Assembly: GCA_039621445.1 (NCBI GenBank)
Contig: CP154955.1
Span: 7,591,035 to 7,655,034, forward strand
Length of the DNA: 64,000 bases
Direction: 5' to 3'
Origin: Euglena gracilis
Taxonomy: Eukaryota; Euglenida; Euglenophyceae; Euglenales
This document shows positions 21,000-32,055 of the stretch, piece after piece. The notes below the pieces were generated by a model. It ran no database searches, had not been told where the DNA came from, and was given only the letters and a program-made list of their open reading frames with translations. The position numbers and the translations under genes were made by a program. Position 1 is the stretch's first letter; every line of letters begins with the position of its first letter.

Positions 21000-21125
21000 A
21001 GGGTTGGGGTTAAGGTTAGGGTTAGGGTTCGGATTAGGGTTAGGGTTAGGTATAGGGTTAGGGTTAGGGTTTCGGGTTAGGGTTGGGGTTAGGGTTTGGG
21101 TTACATTTAAGGTTAGGGTTAGGTG
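21000..21125 (+). repeat. Short interstitial TTAGGG-type repeat
   Basis: GTTAGGG units with GGTTGGGG and GTTCGGATTAGGG variants follow the right flank of element 3. This is similar to the order seen at 19,030-19,320. Confidence 0.8.
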
Positions 21126-21385
21126 TCTGATTGTGCATGCTCACCAAACGGTCTGGCACCGAAGGGATTTTGTTTTTTGAGGCGGGGGGGTGGGGGGGGG
21201 GGGGGCGGTGCCACCCCCCCCCCCCCCGCTGGATGACCAAGGGCGCTGAAGGCACCCTCCAACAATGGGTGTCTGATTGCGCATGCTCACAAAACGGTCC
21301 GGCAGCGAAGGGATTTTGTCATTGGGTGTTAATGGGTGTCTGATTGTGCATGCTCACCAAACGGTCCGGCAGCTAAGGGATTTTA
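21125..21385. repeat. Three ~54-140 bp units with GTCTGATTGTGCATGCTCAC
   Basis: Units begin near 21,126, 21,267 and 21,330. Each holds GATTGTGCATGCTCACCAAA, CGGTCCGGCAGCGAAGGGAT and a T-rich tail. G/C runs separate them. Confidence 0.65.
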
Positions 21386-21589
21386 TTGGGGGCGGGGGGG
21401 GTGGGGGTGAGGGGGGGGGGGCGGTTGGGGTGGAACAGAAACCAAATCTCTGTGTTTTTTCCGGTGCTCTGCCCTTTTGTCGGTTCTGCCATGTCCGTAG
21501 CCCAGAGGTGTCTGTTGCTTTTGGATACAGTCATTTCTGCGATCATTCCATCACGGTGTGAACTGGACTTATTTTCTCAGGATCCCACC

Positions 21590-21695
21590 GGGGGGGGGGG
21601 TAGTGCGGAATATTGCGGGTCGGCCCGACCTGGTCGGCCCGACCCACACTGGTCGGTAAGCTATACGCAGTGGTCGGCCCGACCCGCAAGGATGT
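21590..21695. repeat. Solo GGTCGGCCCGACC palindromic end
   Basis: A G run, GTAGTGCGGAATATTGCGGG and several GGTCGGCCCGACC palindromes resemble one end of elements 3 and 4. No matching opposite end is visible nearby, so it is a truncated or solo end. Confidence 0.5.
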
Positions 21696-22139
21696 CAATC
21701 GAAAGCTCTCACCAAGGCGTTTCGAACAATACCCACAGAGCTCAGCCATCCTGCATAGGGCTCTGAAATTCGCCGATCGCATGTTTCGACGCAAATCGCG
21801 ATTTCCAAATTCCACTGTTCACCTGCCGTGTTGCCAAGGTGACAAGAAGGCCTGGGGGCGACCACGGCGCCTTCGGCACCGCGGTCCCCGGCCCCAGGCT
21901 CCCCCTAACTCTTGGCCCAAACACAGTTCTTGTCACATTATCTTTTTCATAGATTGTTCTTTATGACCAAGCGGCAAAACCCCACAGACTCTCCCCCGAA
22001 AACCGCCAAACCTGTGTTTAAAAAAAACATTCCGACAGATCAAATCCTGGGTTTAAAAAAAACCATTACAACTGACCAAACCCTGTGTTATCACCAGGAT
22101 AAACCCGCCCGACAGGCCCAGCGGGGGGGGGGGGGTTAA

Positions 22140-23060
22140 ATCCTTCCAGCACTGTGTGGAGGCCAATCTGAAAGCCCCTCCATCCTTGGAGTTGTTCGTT
22201 GCTGAGCTGCAAAGAGCAGCTGCTGTGGTGAAAAAAGATCACAAAAACCCTGTTAACAGCCCACTTTTCACATCTCCGCCCCAAAAAAAAACGCCTGGTT
22301 CTCAGAACGTGCAGCGAGCTAGTTTGGCTCATTTTTGTCCTTCGTTAATCTTTGCGACCAACTGTGTGTGAAATACTCATCAATTGATGAGATTTTGCGT
22401 GCGTGGGACGTCGCTGCATTCAGGCAGTTTTTTTTGTTTGATAGCAGGAAGCCATTGAGGCTTGCAACAAACAACATGAGGAACAGAATGCGTCACTGCG
22501 AGTGGCTTGAATCAGTTACCAGCTGCCTGCATCCCAAGTAAATGGGCGCCTGTCTTGAAAACCGTTTTTCTGGAACGGCGTCCCTGCTAAACCCCGTTTA
22601 TGTCAGGTGATTTTCAAGACAGGCGTCGGGCCCTGGAAATAGGTTTTATTTTTAGGCCCAACTTTAGGTCACTCCTAACCCTAACCCCACTCAAAATGTA
22701 AACTTTCTGACTTCATAAAATTTTGGTGATGGTTGGATAGTGAAGGGACGCCATTTGAAGGCACTCGGAGCAATGTGGATTCTTGCCGGTCGCAAGGGCG
22801 TCCCAGGCGAAGGTGGCACAGTCTCCTGCAGTCGTTTGTTTTTCTCTCAGATGAAGCTGATGGTGATGCAACCATTGACTTGAAGGCTTTGCAGACAGTT
22901 GGTTCAAGCTGCAATGCCCAAGACATTGTGCTTCACCCGATCATAAGGCTGGTTTTCAAAAAGCGACAGGCTGGTGGTTTACTTTTTTTGCAAAAAAAAG
23001 TGGAAGTAACCCCTGGTGATGAGCGGTGTAATCCCAGTGTGCAAAGAGTTTATTTTTTTT
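22140..23060. other. Non-repetitive segment, no confident gene
   Basis: Composition here is more ordinary than in neighbouring DNA, with frames at 22,156-22,371, 22,335-22,541 and 22,733-23,062 on the plus strand. They show no domain I recognise, and the frames are broken by a CAGGCGTCGGGCCC repeat end (22,610-22,650). It could hold remnants of a gene or of an old transposon. Confidence 0.35.
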
Positions 23061-23238
23061 GAATTTGATCAGAGATTTTTTTGAGTTTTGTGACCGGGGT
23101 GGTGCCCCCCCTGGGGTAGCATTGCGGCGAAATATTGAAATATTTCACTTGAAATATTTCATGGAACTTCAGAAATATATTTTCCCCTTGGTGAAAGATT
23201 TGAAGTATGGACCTTTCCTGGCAAGGTGAGGTCCTGGT

Positions 23239-23465
23239 CAGGCTTGCGCTTAGTCGGGTGCCTACCCCACGGGGGGTAGGGTTTTGGGGGGTGCCTGCCC
23301 CTAGCAGGCACCCCCCTCCGACCCCGGCGCCTTTGGCCCGGAAAAGGCCATTTTCAATGAAAATTTTCTGGGTCCGGCCCGGACCCCTATCCCCGGGGGG
23401 GGGGTGCCTGCTAGGGGCAGGCACCCTATAGCACCCCCCCCCCCCCGGTTGGTAAGCACAAGCAT
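23239..23465. mobile_element. 227 bp MITE-like element with 9 bp duplication
   Basis: Flanked by GGTCCTGGT on both sides (23,230-23,238 and 23,466-23,474). The ends are imperfect inverted repeats, CAGGCTTGCGCTTAGTCGGG and GGTTGGTAAGCACAAGCAT. The interior has GTGCCTGCCCCTAGCAGGCA hairpins around a GGCGCCTTTGGCCCGG core. A second full copy in the opposite orientation is at 53,961-54,236. Confidence 0.8.
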
Positions 23466-23599
23466 GGTCCTGGTGGATCCTTCATGGTTGCAAAAATGAA
23501 GGAAACATCTTACATTTTTCGAAATATTTCCAAAATATTTCTGAAATATTTCTGAAATGAAATATATTTTCCCAATCTTTCTAAAGATACCCAATGCTA

Positions 23600-25790
23600 C
23601 CTTGTGGGGCCCCTTTTAGGGTGGGTGGGTGGGTCCAGACCCCAAAAACCTCTGACCCTGATGACGTTCTCGTTCATTTTTGAAATCAACAATGGCTGAA
23701 CACACGGTGTAGCTCAGTGGAAGGGGCCTTTCAACACTCTACACTTGATTTTCTTTTGGCTTGCACACCAGACACCAGACACCAGGACTGCCTTGCCAAA
23801 ATTGGCTCATCTTGTCCCGGAGGCAAATTGGCCGATTAGGGGGGGATAGGTGGCTGAGGGTATCAACCCGGGGGGGGGGGTCTGCTTTGTGTCTGTGGGA
23901 GAAGCGTGTCTGCTTTGCTGTCTGCCTCATCGGTCGCAATTTACCCAAAACAAGCCAAGCTTCTGGCACCGGCCGAAAAAAGTGCTCAAAAAACCTCCAA
24001 AAACGTCTATTTCGAAATTATAAACTTGCCGGACAAGAGAATTTCATGACATTTCCAACCATGTACAAAAATAGACCAATTTTGCACGTCCTCAAGCCCC
24101 CCCCCCCCAATTGTCCCCCTCAGAAATTGGTTTATGGGAGGTCTGAAGGCACCCAGCCATTAGCCCAATGGTGGGGGGTGAGCGTGGAGATCGATGGGTT
24201 ATTCTTCCGACAGCTGAGTTTTTTTTTGAAGTTTCTTTTGAAGCTTTATCACTCGAATAGGGGGGGAGGGGAGGGTCCCCCCCCCCCCGCCAAATCACGT
24301 TAACCCTGGGCCATCTTTTCCGCATAACTATTTGCTCTATGGTGGCCGGTTGAATTTGATACCGCCCCGCAGCTGTGAAAATCCGCAAGTGAAGTGCAGC
24401 AGTTCGGTACACAGTGTTTTGTTTGCGTCCTCCTTTTGTACCAATCACTGCGCTTTCCATTGATGTCGCCATGGAAAGGGACAGTGCACCCAATTACACC
24501 ATTTCAGCACCCTTTCTTGGGTCAACGTTTTGTTGGCCTTCTTCAGCTTGGGTTATTTTGGAATCATTGTGACTTGTTTGGTGATTAATTCCTCTGATGA
24601 GGAATGGCGCGAGACATACAAGTTCACTTTCCAAGCATGATGCATTCCAACCTCCAGCATGTGAGTGTTGACCAACTCCCCCATTTCATGAAATTCTGCT
24701 GAAGCCAGCCAAAAAAATCACAAAAACTTGCAATTTCACTCAACTCATCTGCCCCAAATAGTATAATGAAATATTGTATGAAATATTTAACAAGGTCCGA
24801 AATGTAGACCAACCTCAAATCACCTGGAAAATGTCCCAATGGGGACAAATGAGTGCCCCCACACCCAAAGTGACAACAGAAGATGAAATGAGGAATGGGA
24901 AATGGGGGTGTGGTGGCCTTGGATGGGATATTGTCACTGATGTACAAAGTTTCATGAACATTCCTACGCAGATATGAGTGTTTTGCATTTCGGGGGAACC
25001 CTCCCAACCCAACCCTCCCCTTCTGCGGAGCACCCTGGGTCTGTGGAAGACCCCAATGTCCCACAGCATTTTACCTGCACAAGAGATTTTGTCATTGGAG
25101 GGTGGGGGGCATTTTGCGCGATATCTGACAGAAGTTTTTGGAGGGGTGGATCTTAAAATTTTTAGAGGTTGACAAATTTTCGGCGGCCCGACCAACATGA
25201 CCAATGATCATTCACTATCATTATTCACTTTTACCAATGATCACCCATCTTTGACCATTTTCTGGCGACTAGTCGCTAATGACCACCAAATAAACGACCC
25301 AATTTCTCAAACGTGTTAACGATGAATGTTTATTGGCTTTCCAACCCACGTGGGTGTAGCGATTCCATCGGGGGTTGGTTGACCCATTGATGAGTCAGTT
25401 GACTGATAAATTTGACTTTTGTGTGCCTAGGTTTCTGCCACAAGCAACTTATCAAATGGCCCTTAATCACAAAATCCCTTGTGTCTTGTGTGGATTTTGC
25501 ACAGAAAACCTTCAATTGTCATTTAGGAAACTGGGGGGAGGGGGTTCTGGAGACACAACCCCTCCCTTGGGCACAGCCAAAACTTGCCTTTGAGTCATCA
25601 GAAATGTGCGTTTGGGGCAAATTTCCTGGTGGGGGCTCCAATTCTTGCAAAACCTCAAGGAGCTTGACACCCACAGTTTGCAGGTTGAAGTTTGTTGAGT
25701 TTCTATGGTATTTGGAATGCACCATGAGGCCACATGCTGGAGTTCTGGGGGCTGGCCCAGGCCGGTCTTTGTCGTATTTTTTTAACTATT
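23600..25790. other. Gene-poor unique sequence
   Basis: Mixed AT-rich and moderately GC-rich DNA with a few C/G runs (23,870, 24,095, 24,260-24,290). Frames on both strands (for example 24,092-24,493 minus and 24,815-25,204 minus) give no recognisable domain, and plus-strand frames overlap them. I see no convincing exon. Confidence 0.45.
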
Positions 25791-25796
25791 CTTATC

Positions 25797-25902
25797 ATGT
25801 ATGTATGTTTGTATGTATGTATGTATGTACGTACGTACGTACGTACGTACGTACGTACGTATGTATGTATGTATGTATGTATGCACGTACGTACGTACGT
25901 AC

Positions 25903-25933
<31 letters not shown>

Positions 25934-26027
25934 TGTACGTATGTATGTATGTATGTATGTATGTATGTATGTATGTATGTATGTATGTATGTATGTATGT
26001 ATGTATGCACGTATGTATGTATATACA
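25797..26027. repeat. (TATG)n/(TACG)n microsatellite
   Basis: About 230 bp of GTATGTATGTATG with interspersed GTACGTACGTACG blocks. It is open in all six frames, giving Tyr-Val or His-Thr repeat proteins that are artefacts. Confidence 0.97.
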
Positions 26028-26066
26028 CTGGGCTCTCCGGTTTCAATTCAACTGTGTGTGCTGCTC

Positions 26067-26497
26067 AGGCTTCTGCTTAAGGGATTGCAGTACCCCCCCC
26101 CCCCGGGGGGGACTGGACTGCAGCTAGTCCAAATTTGACTAGTGGGATTCCTAGCAGACCCCCCCCGGGGGGTCTGCTAGCACGGCTAGCTAGTGGAATT
26201 TTTTTTTCCCAGTGACCGGCGCGAATCGCCGGAAATTTTTTTTGGGACCCCCCAAAATGGCCAAAAATGCCCGTTTTTGGCCATTTTTGGGAATTTTTGG
26301 AACAAAATCAGCCAAAAACTTATTAAAAACCTCATTTCCACCTCGGCACACAGCGCTGGAGGAAAATTTTTTCCAGTTCGGGGGACCCCCGGCCCCCCCC
26401 CCCCCGGGGTCTAGCTAGTCCATTTTTTCCCAGTGTCTAGCCGATTGGCTAGCCAGAACCCCCCCCCCCCCCCCGGGTCCTTAAGCAGAAGCCTGGA
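26067..26497. mobile_element. Fold-back element with CTTAAGG ends, 7 bp duplication
   Basis: Inverted ends AGGCTTCTGCTTAAGG and CCTTAAGCAGAAGCCT are exact over 16 bp. GCTGCTC flanks both sides (26,060-26,066 and 26,498-26,504). Inside are nested C/G-run hairpins with CTAGC and GACTAGT motifs. The core is CGGCGCGAATCGCCG with the CCAAAATGGCCAAAAATG tract common to the elements at 28,667, 29,767 and 33,466. Confidence 0.7.
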
Positions 26498-26529
26498 GCT
26501 GCTCCTCTTCTCTGTTTTAAACCGTCGTT

Positions 26530-27405
26530 TGGGCTGCCGGGTTTACGACAGAACCGGCGTCCCCCCACTGGTTTTTGGACGCTGTTTCTGTCCGTGAGAA
26601 AGGGGTTTGGCCCGGCGTCCCTAACGCCAGTTCTGTCGTCGCTAAAAAAATTATGAAAGTGCCCAAAAATGGCCCAAATTGGTCGCTGAGGTCCTGATAT
26701 GTCCGGTTTAGCCATATAGCACAATGCAAATTGCCATTTGGGGACCACTGGGGTGGGTATCCAATTTTGGTCAAAATTGGTGCCGTTTTGGAGAGTACCT
26801 TGCATTGTGGAAAATCTCATGACCGCTGCTGGCCGTCTATTGAAAAGAGCTCTCAATTGAGGGGTAACTTGGTACCTCAACGTTGCACACAGCCAGAGAT
26901 ATGCTCGCGATCGTTGGATCGGCAAGAATCACAGGACAAATTTGTGGTGATTTTCGGGCGTGTTTGGTTTGAGAAGCACAATGAACCACACAGAAACAAT
27001 CTTTCTCTTCAAATTGAGCTGAGGGTACCAAAATTGAGAAATTAGGTTTTGCCTGTGACAGGAAGCAAGATTACCGTGCAGCGTGGCTGAATTTGGTGGT
27101 CATCATTAGTCGTCTGACGAAATGAGCTTTCGATTGAGGGGTGAGTTTGTACCGGAACAGTTGACACAGCCAGAGATACGCCGCAATTGGCGAAATCCAA
27201 AGTTACGTAACAATGCAGATCAGTGGTCAGAGATTGGTCCTGGGAGTGTCCTTTGACCGAAGGTTGGGAACGCCGGTTCTGTTTGTGAACTTGGTGGCCC
27301 TAAAACGCCATTTTAAGAAAGGGGTGGCGGACGCCGGTTCTGCACGTGAACCCGGCGGCCCGGACACTGGGTTCACGACAGAACCGGCGTCCGCCACCCT
27401 TTTGT
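26530..27405. repeat. Segment bounded by CAGAACCGGCGTCC hairpins
   Basis: GACAGAACCGGCGTCCCC near 26,547 and GCCAGTTCTGTCGTCGC near 26,625 form one fold. A stronger hairpin is at 27,322-27,400, with arms GGGTGGCGGACGCCGGTTCT / AGAACCGGCGTCCGCCACCC. Between them, two degenerate units of about 270 bp share GAGGGGTAACTTGGTACC / GAGGGGTGAGTTTGTACC and CACAGCCAGAGATA. This may be a TIR element with internal duplication. Confidence 0.55.
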
Positions 27406-27660
27406 GATATATTGCAAGAACAATGAGAATGGCCTGTTGTTGTTGTATTCAGTGTGGTGAACCTGCTCGCCTTGATGTGCAGTCCAAAACCTCTGCGCAC
27501 CACCTGAAGCTTTGTCTCTGGAAGTTGGCACATTTGAAACAAACACAAGAAATGAAAATTCTCTCTTGGTTTGCACCTCATAAAACTGTGGATATGATGT
27601 TGTGGCCCTGAGTTTTGGAAATCTTATCAAAACGATTTTTCTCGTCCTACCCCCCCCCCC

Positions 27661-27898
27661 CTTGTCGTGTGACCACCCCTCATTTACAACCACCCCCCGG
27701 TCACAGGTTGCAGGTCATGGGGGTGTTATGACCACCCCCCCCCCTGGTCGCAGGTTGCAGGTTGCAAAGATTTTAACACCATGTTACCTGCAACTGCCCC
27801 CTCATTTACGACCAGCCCCGGTCGCAGGTTGCAGGTTATGGAGGTGTTAAGACCCCCCCCCCCGGTTGCAGGTTGCAGGAACCCGGTCGTACGACAAG
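27661..27898. mobile_element. 238 bp TIR element (TTGTCGTACGACC family), copy 1
   Basis: Left end CTTGTCGTGTGACC and right end GGTCGTACGACAAG are inverted repeats set in C and G runs. The interior has repeats of CCTCATTTACGACCACCCC and GGTCGCAGGTTGCAGGT. A close copy is at 40,462-40,693. Target duplications cannot be read because the flanks are homopolymers. Confidence 0.7.
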
Positions 27899-28396
27899 GG
27901 GGGGGTACCTCATTAAAAAAGTTGCTTTAAATTCTTCGGCAACCCAAAGGATTCCGTTTTTTTTTGCCACTGAAGGATTGCACAGGGAAGGAGGCAAAAC
28001 AATGCCACATTGAATGGTCATTTCTCAAATGATCAGGTCAGGGGTTGTTTGGGTGTCAGGTGAAAAGGTTGTGGGTACTGGAAAAAACTGCCGAAGAACC
28101 TAGAGTGGATGAAATTTAACACCCATTTTAACATGTCGTCCATTGGGTTTTTGCTCATCACCATTGTTTTTCTTTTTTCCCCTTTGTGAAACGCTTGCCA
28201 GCCTCCACATTAATCACGGAAGGGGGAAGGTTAAATGGAGGGGAGTGTCAACGTCCTCTGTCCATCTGTCATTCCCCTTCAACAGTGAACCGGAGGGAGC
28301 TTATGTCCATATTTTTTTCAATCAGGTTCGCCCGGCTGGTCAAATTGATTTTGGGAGTTCATTGTATTGGACGCTGAAGTTTTTTTTGGAATGCAG

Positions 28397-28490
28397 TTGC
28401 ATGCATTCATCTGACCACAGCTTCTGCTCCATCTATGAGTACCCCCTTCTCCTGAAGTTCCTCGTCACCACCAACGTTGTCATGTCGGCA
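28397..28490 (+). CDS. Candidate exon, hydrophobic segment of a membrane protein
   Basis: A 94 bp piece lies between a T-rich tract ending GGAATGCAG (acceptor-like) and GCA|GTACCT (donor-like). It reads CMHSSDHSFCSIYEYPLL then LKFLVTTNVVMSA, with a strong bias to C or G in third positions unlike its surroundings. The hydrophobic stretch could be a membrane helix. Together with the pieces at 31,044 and 34,308 on the same strand it may belong to one multi-pass membrane protein gene whose introns are filled with fold-back elements. No family is recognised. Boundaries are inferred only from consensus sites. Confidence 0.35.
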
Positions 28491-28666
28491 GTACCTGCAA
28501 TTTTAATCTGGGCCATGCATTGGTGAACCTGGAACCCCTCCCCTTCTTTTTCTTCTCCGACCTGAATCCAGCAATCTCATTTTCCTCAACTCTCCTCCTG
28601 GGGAAGTTGGTCATTCGCATAACAGAAAATTCACATTCGGAAATTTTTTAAAGGTTGGACCAGAGC

Positions 28667-29127
28667 TTTTCTTAAGCCGGAGGGGACCCCCCCCCGGGGG
28701 GGGGTTGGACCCCCCGAGGTTGCTGGACCTCCAGGTTGCTGGACCCCTAGCATCTTTTTCCAGCCAGCACCTCCCAGCCGGGGGTCTGCTGAAGTAGTTT
28801 TCGGTCCAGCCCGGCGAAGCCGGGCTGGAACAAAAAGGGTTTCGGCACACAGCGGTGAAAATTTTGAATTTTTGAAAACGGGGTCAAAAATGGCCAAAAT
28901 GGCATTTTGGGGTGGTTTTGGGGTTTTCACCTCAAATTCCTGGCTGAAGAATGCCAACCCAGCTGGTTTTGGGCTTTTTTGGGCGTTTTTTGGGGGGCAC
29001 CCGCCAAGCCCAGTTCCCAGCTGGCCGGACCCCCCCCCCCCTGGACCCCCACCCCGGGGGTCCAGCCAGCACCTTTATTCCAGCCAGTACGCGAGACCCC
29101 GCGGCCCCCCCGGGGTCCTTAAGAAAA
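28667..29127. repeat. Fold-back element with TTTTCTTAAG ends
   Basis: Ends TTTTCTTAAG and CTTAAGAAAA are inverted. The interior repeats CCAGCCAGCACC, C/G runs with GGGGGTCCAGCC, and the CCAAAATGGC tract that marks the CTTAAG family. No clear target duplication was found. Confidence 0.55.
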
Positions 29128-29766
29128 CCCCTGGGCCGGGAATGGGAGGGAGAGAGAGAGGGGTTGGGTTGGGTCGGTGGGTGGTTCTTCCAGACCCCCC
29201 CTGTGTGCACTGTCGCTTTTTTGTTTTGTTTGGTTTTATGTTTGGTGTTTTGTTTGGTGCTTTTTATCCCCTCTGGCACTGTTTTTTTGCCTCTGGCCCT
29301 GTTCGTCTGTGTACGTGAGGGGTCGGGCTGAGTGGAGGGGTGAAAACCATGTGGGCAAAATAGAATTTGCAATTATTGACCGGCTTAGGATGGTTGTCCA
29401 AGGTCTCCAAATGAAAGTTCCCAGAGGAATCCTTGGTTTGGACATGTTTAGGGCCCTTGCGCAGGAAACTGATTGGGGTCCCGCTATGATCCCGTGCCAG
29501 TCATTTTAATGTAGCCTAGAGGTTATTCCCTCTTTTCTGCGCAGCGTTGAAAAGAATTTTTTTGCATCGCCAACAGTGAGTCCGTGAAGTATCCAGTGTT
29601 TGGTTTTTAAAGCAAATTTACCAAACTTTACGAACTTTGGCAAATTGCAAAAATTTTGACAAATTTGGCAACCCTGGGGCTTTTTCATTTTCCCCCAATT
29701 TCTGCTGGAAAATAATTCTGGCGTAGAAAAATTCCTCATCCTGCACCAGTTTTTACTTGAGACCAA

Positions 29767-30236
29767 TGCATACATCTCTTTAAGGTTTTGCGAACCCCTC
29801 CCCCCCCCGGCGGGGGACGGCTGCAGCCAGCCCCGATTTGGGCCCAGCCCAGCCGCAGCAGCCCCCTCCCCCCGGGGGGGGGGGGCGGTGCTGCTAGCCC
29901 TAGCTAGCCAGCCCTTTTTTTGGGGGTCCAGCCCAAAATCCTTCGGCGCGAAGCGCCGAAATTTTTTGAAAAACTGTGTTCAAAAGTGGCCAAAAAAATG
30001 GGGTTTGGGGGGCGTTTGGGCCATTTTTGGGGGGTTTCAGATGCATCATTTTTCAAAAACTGTGTTCTGCAGGACATTTTTGGGCATTTTCCCGATTTCA
30101 GTCCAGCTCGCCTCGGTTCGGGTCCAGCCGGGGTCCAGCCCCCCCCCCCCCCCCCCCCGGGGGGGGCGGGCTAGCCAGCCCAAATTTCTAACCCTAGCCC
30201 AGCAACCCCCCCCCAGGGTCCTTAAAGAGATGTATG
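29767..30236. mobile_element. Fold-back element with CTCTTTAAGG ends, 6 bp duplication
   Basis: TGCATACATCTCTTTAAGG on the left is mirrored by CCTTAAAGAGATGTATG on the right (17 bp exact). GACCAA flanks both sides (29,761-29,766 and 30,237-30,242). The interior has CTTCGGCGCGAAGCGCCG, a CCAAAAAAATGGGG tract, and GTCCAGCC with G/C runs. It belongs with 26,067-26,497 by interior and TTAAGG end, but its outer inverted sequence is different. Confidence 0.7.
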
Positions 30237-30461
30237 GACCAAAGTTTTCGGCATTTTTTGCGCCATTTTTGGATTTTTCGCCCAAGCAATTCTGTTTTTG
30301 GACCTTTTTGTCGGAGAAATGTGAAATGCAGCTCAAAATTTACATTTAATTTGCAAAATGGCCAAATTTTTGCAAAAACCCATAATTTTCCAAAGGCCTC
30401 CAATGTCAATTCCCCCCTGCTTTATTCCTTGAGCATATTTCTCCAATATCATTTGTGACAT

Positions 30462-30955
30462 TCAGCAGGGGGGGGGGAATATGCAACTTGCATAATTTGC
30501 ATTTTTTTGCATAATCAAATTTTTCTGAAATATGCAACTTGCATTTTTTTGCATTTTTTTGCATAATTTTTTTTGCCTGGAAAAGTTTTATGCAAAAAAA
30601 TGACCTTTGTGCTGCATTCTTAGCATCAGGTATGCTCTCCATTTTCGTAAATGTCCTAAATGTCCGCTTTATTGATGTTCAATGGTGACCTGGAGGGACG
30701 ATTTGCTTAGACTGAACGTGCAGGTGCCATTCGTGTTGATTTTCAAAGCTTCAGTGCTTGCCATTGTCTTCCAGGAGGTCTTCTTTGTGAATCATTGACA
30801 GGCACACCGGCATTGTCACATGTTTACGGTTTTTAGGCAGCAAAAACTCTGTTGTATTCCAGCCTTTTTTTCAGGGGTTTTATGCAAGTTGCATTTTTTT
30901 GCATTTTTTTGATTTGCATAATTTGAAGGGCCAAGTTGCATCCCCTCCCCCTGCA
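30462..30955. mobile_element. TIR element with TATGCAACTTGCAT ends
   Basis: GCAGGGG...AATATGCAACTTGCATAA on the left is mirrored by CAAGTTGCATCCCCTCCCCC on the right. CATTCA lies next to both ends. The ends contain runs of TTTTTTGCATTTTTTGC. The centre (30,610-30,870) is ordinary sequence without a recognisable protein. Related GCATAAT-rich sequences occur near 34,630-34,720 and 37,510-37,590. Confidence 0.5.
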
Positions 30956-31043
30956 TTCAAAAACATCTTGTAAGTTTGCAATGTGTGTTCGAAAATTCGG
31001 GACGGGAGTTGAAAAATTATCAAAACATCTTCATATTCTCAAG

Positions 31044-31285
31044 TTGTGTTTGCTGTGCGTTCGAGGCGCAAGGCTCAGCGTGCCAATGACCATCGACATA
31101 GACAGGTTTGAGTACGTCGCTCACAACGTGGAGTACTCCAACATCATGTTCGTCATCTTCGTGGACCTGGTCCTGTTCGTTTCCCTTTTGAAGGAGAAAG
31201 GGCAGATCATGGCGGAGCATATTAAGTTCTTCGTCATCTTCCTTATGTCAGGGGCTTCACAGTTTCGATATAAGGAGGGTGTCAG
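31044..31285 (+). CDS. Candidate exon, membrane helix of a multi-pass protein
   Basis: The frame reads ...LSVPMTIDIDRFEYVAHN then VEYSNIMFVIFVDLVLFVSL, LKEKGQIMAEHIKFFVIFLM. It has one clear hydrophobic helix, a second near its end, and GC-rich third positions. A TTCTCAAG acceptor (31,043) would start it in phase 0, matching the phase-0 end of the candidate at 28,397. A GTCAG|GTTTAG donor-like site ends it at 31,285. From 31,264 it runs into a repeat-like TTCGATATAAGGAGG sequence, so the true 3' edge could be nearer 31,255. Family not recognised. Confidence 0.4.
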
Positions 31286-31824
31286 GTTTAGTTGGGGTCC
31301 CCCTGCAACCACGATCTGGAGTTCTTTCTGACTTGGAAGACCCCTGGGGGGGGGTTCCCGTGCTGGAGGTGTGGGTGTGGGTTTCGGCGCGAAGCCAACC
31401 TTTTTTTTGGGGAAATGCCCTGGGACTCCCTGGTAATTTCAAAAGAAGCCTGATCTGCACCCGTCCAAACATAAAAAAACAAAGACATTTCTCCCTCTGC
31501 ACACCAACCCTTAATTGTCAAGTGTGGCTGTGAGGGCCACCCTCGCACCTTGACAGTGGACAGTGGCAAAAATAGCACTTTTCCACCAAAAGGGGTTAAC
31601 CGGAAGCTTTTTTTGAAATGCACTGGTGAAAAAAAGAATACCTTCTGGGGTCCCAAATCGCACCATCTCCGGGGTCGGTCTGGCTCCTTGGCGAGATTTG
31701 GCTGGGGATGAATTTAGGTTAGATAATCATTCCATTGTTGAAAACACGTTCCCGGGTGCTCAAAGTTTTCGTCAATTTGTTGTTTTGGTCATCTGTATCA
31801 AAAGTATTTTTTGTTTGGGAATGG

Positions 31825-31827
<3 letters not shown>

Positions 31828-31876
<49 letters not shown>
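31828..31876. repeat. (GT)n microsatellite
   Basis: About 24 uninterrupted GT dinucleotides, next to a G-run hairpin element. Confidence 0.97.
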
Positions 31877-31877
<1 letters not shown>

Positions 31878-32055
31878 TCAGGGGATTTTTTTGGACCCTG
31901 GGGGGGGTGGGGTGGGTTCTGCCAGACCCCCCTGAGGGGGGTATCCCCAAGAGCTTTGTAGGTCCCCCGCCGGAGGCAGGGTTATGGCCATTTTTGGCTT
32001 TCTATTCGGTGCCAGACATTCCCAAATTGACCCCCAAAGAGTGAGCATCCCGAAC

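Noticed and set aside
24092-24493. 133-codon minus-strand frame considered as a transposase or exon
   Set aside because: No catalytic motif is visible in any of its frames, and it crosses C/G runs typical of fold-back elements.
25412-26138. 222- and 134-codon frames with Tyr-Val repeats
   Set aside because: They are produced by the TATG/TACG microsatellite, which has no stop in any frame.
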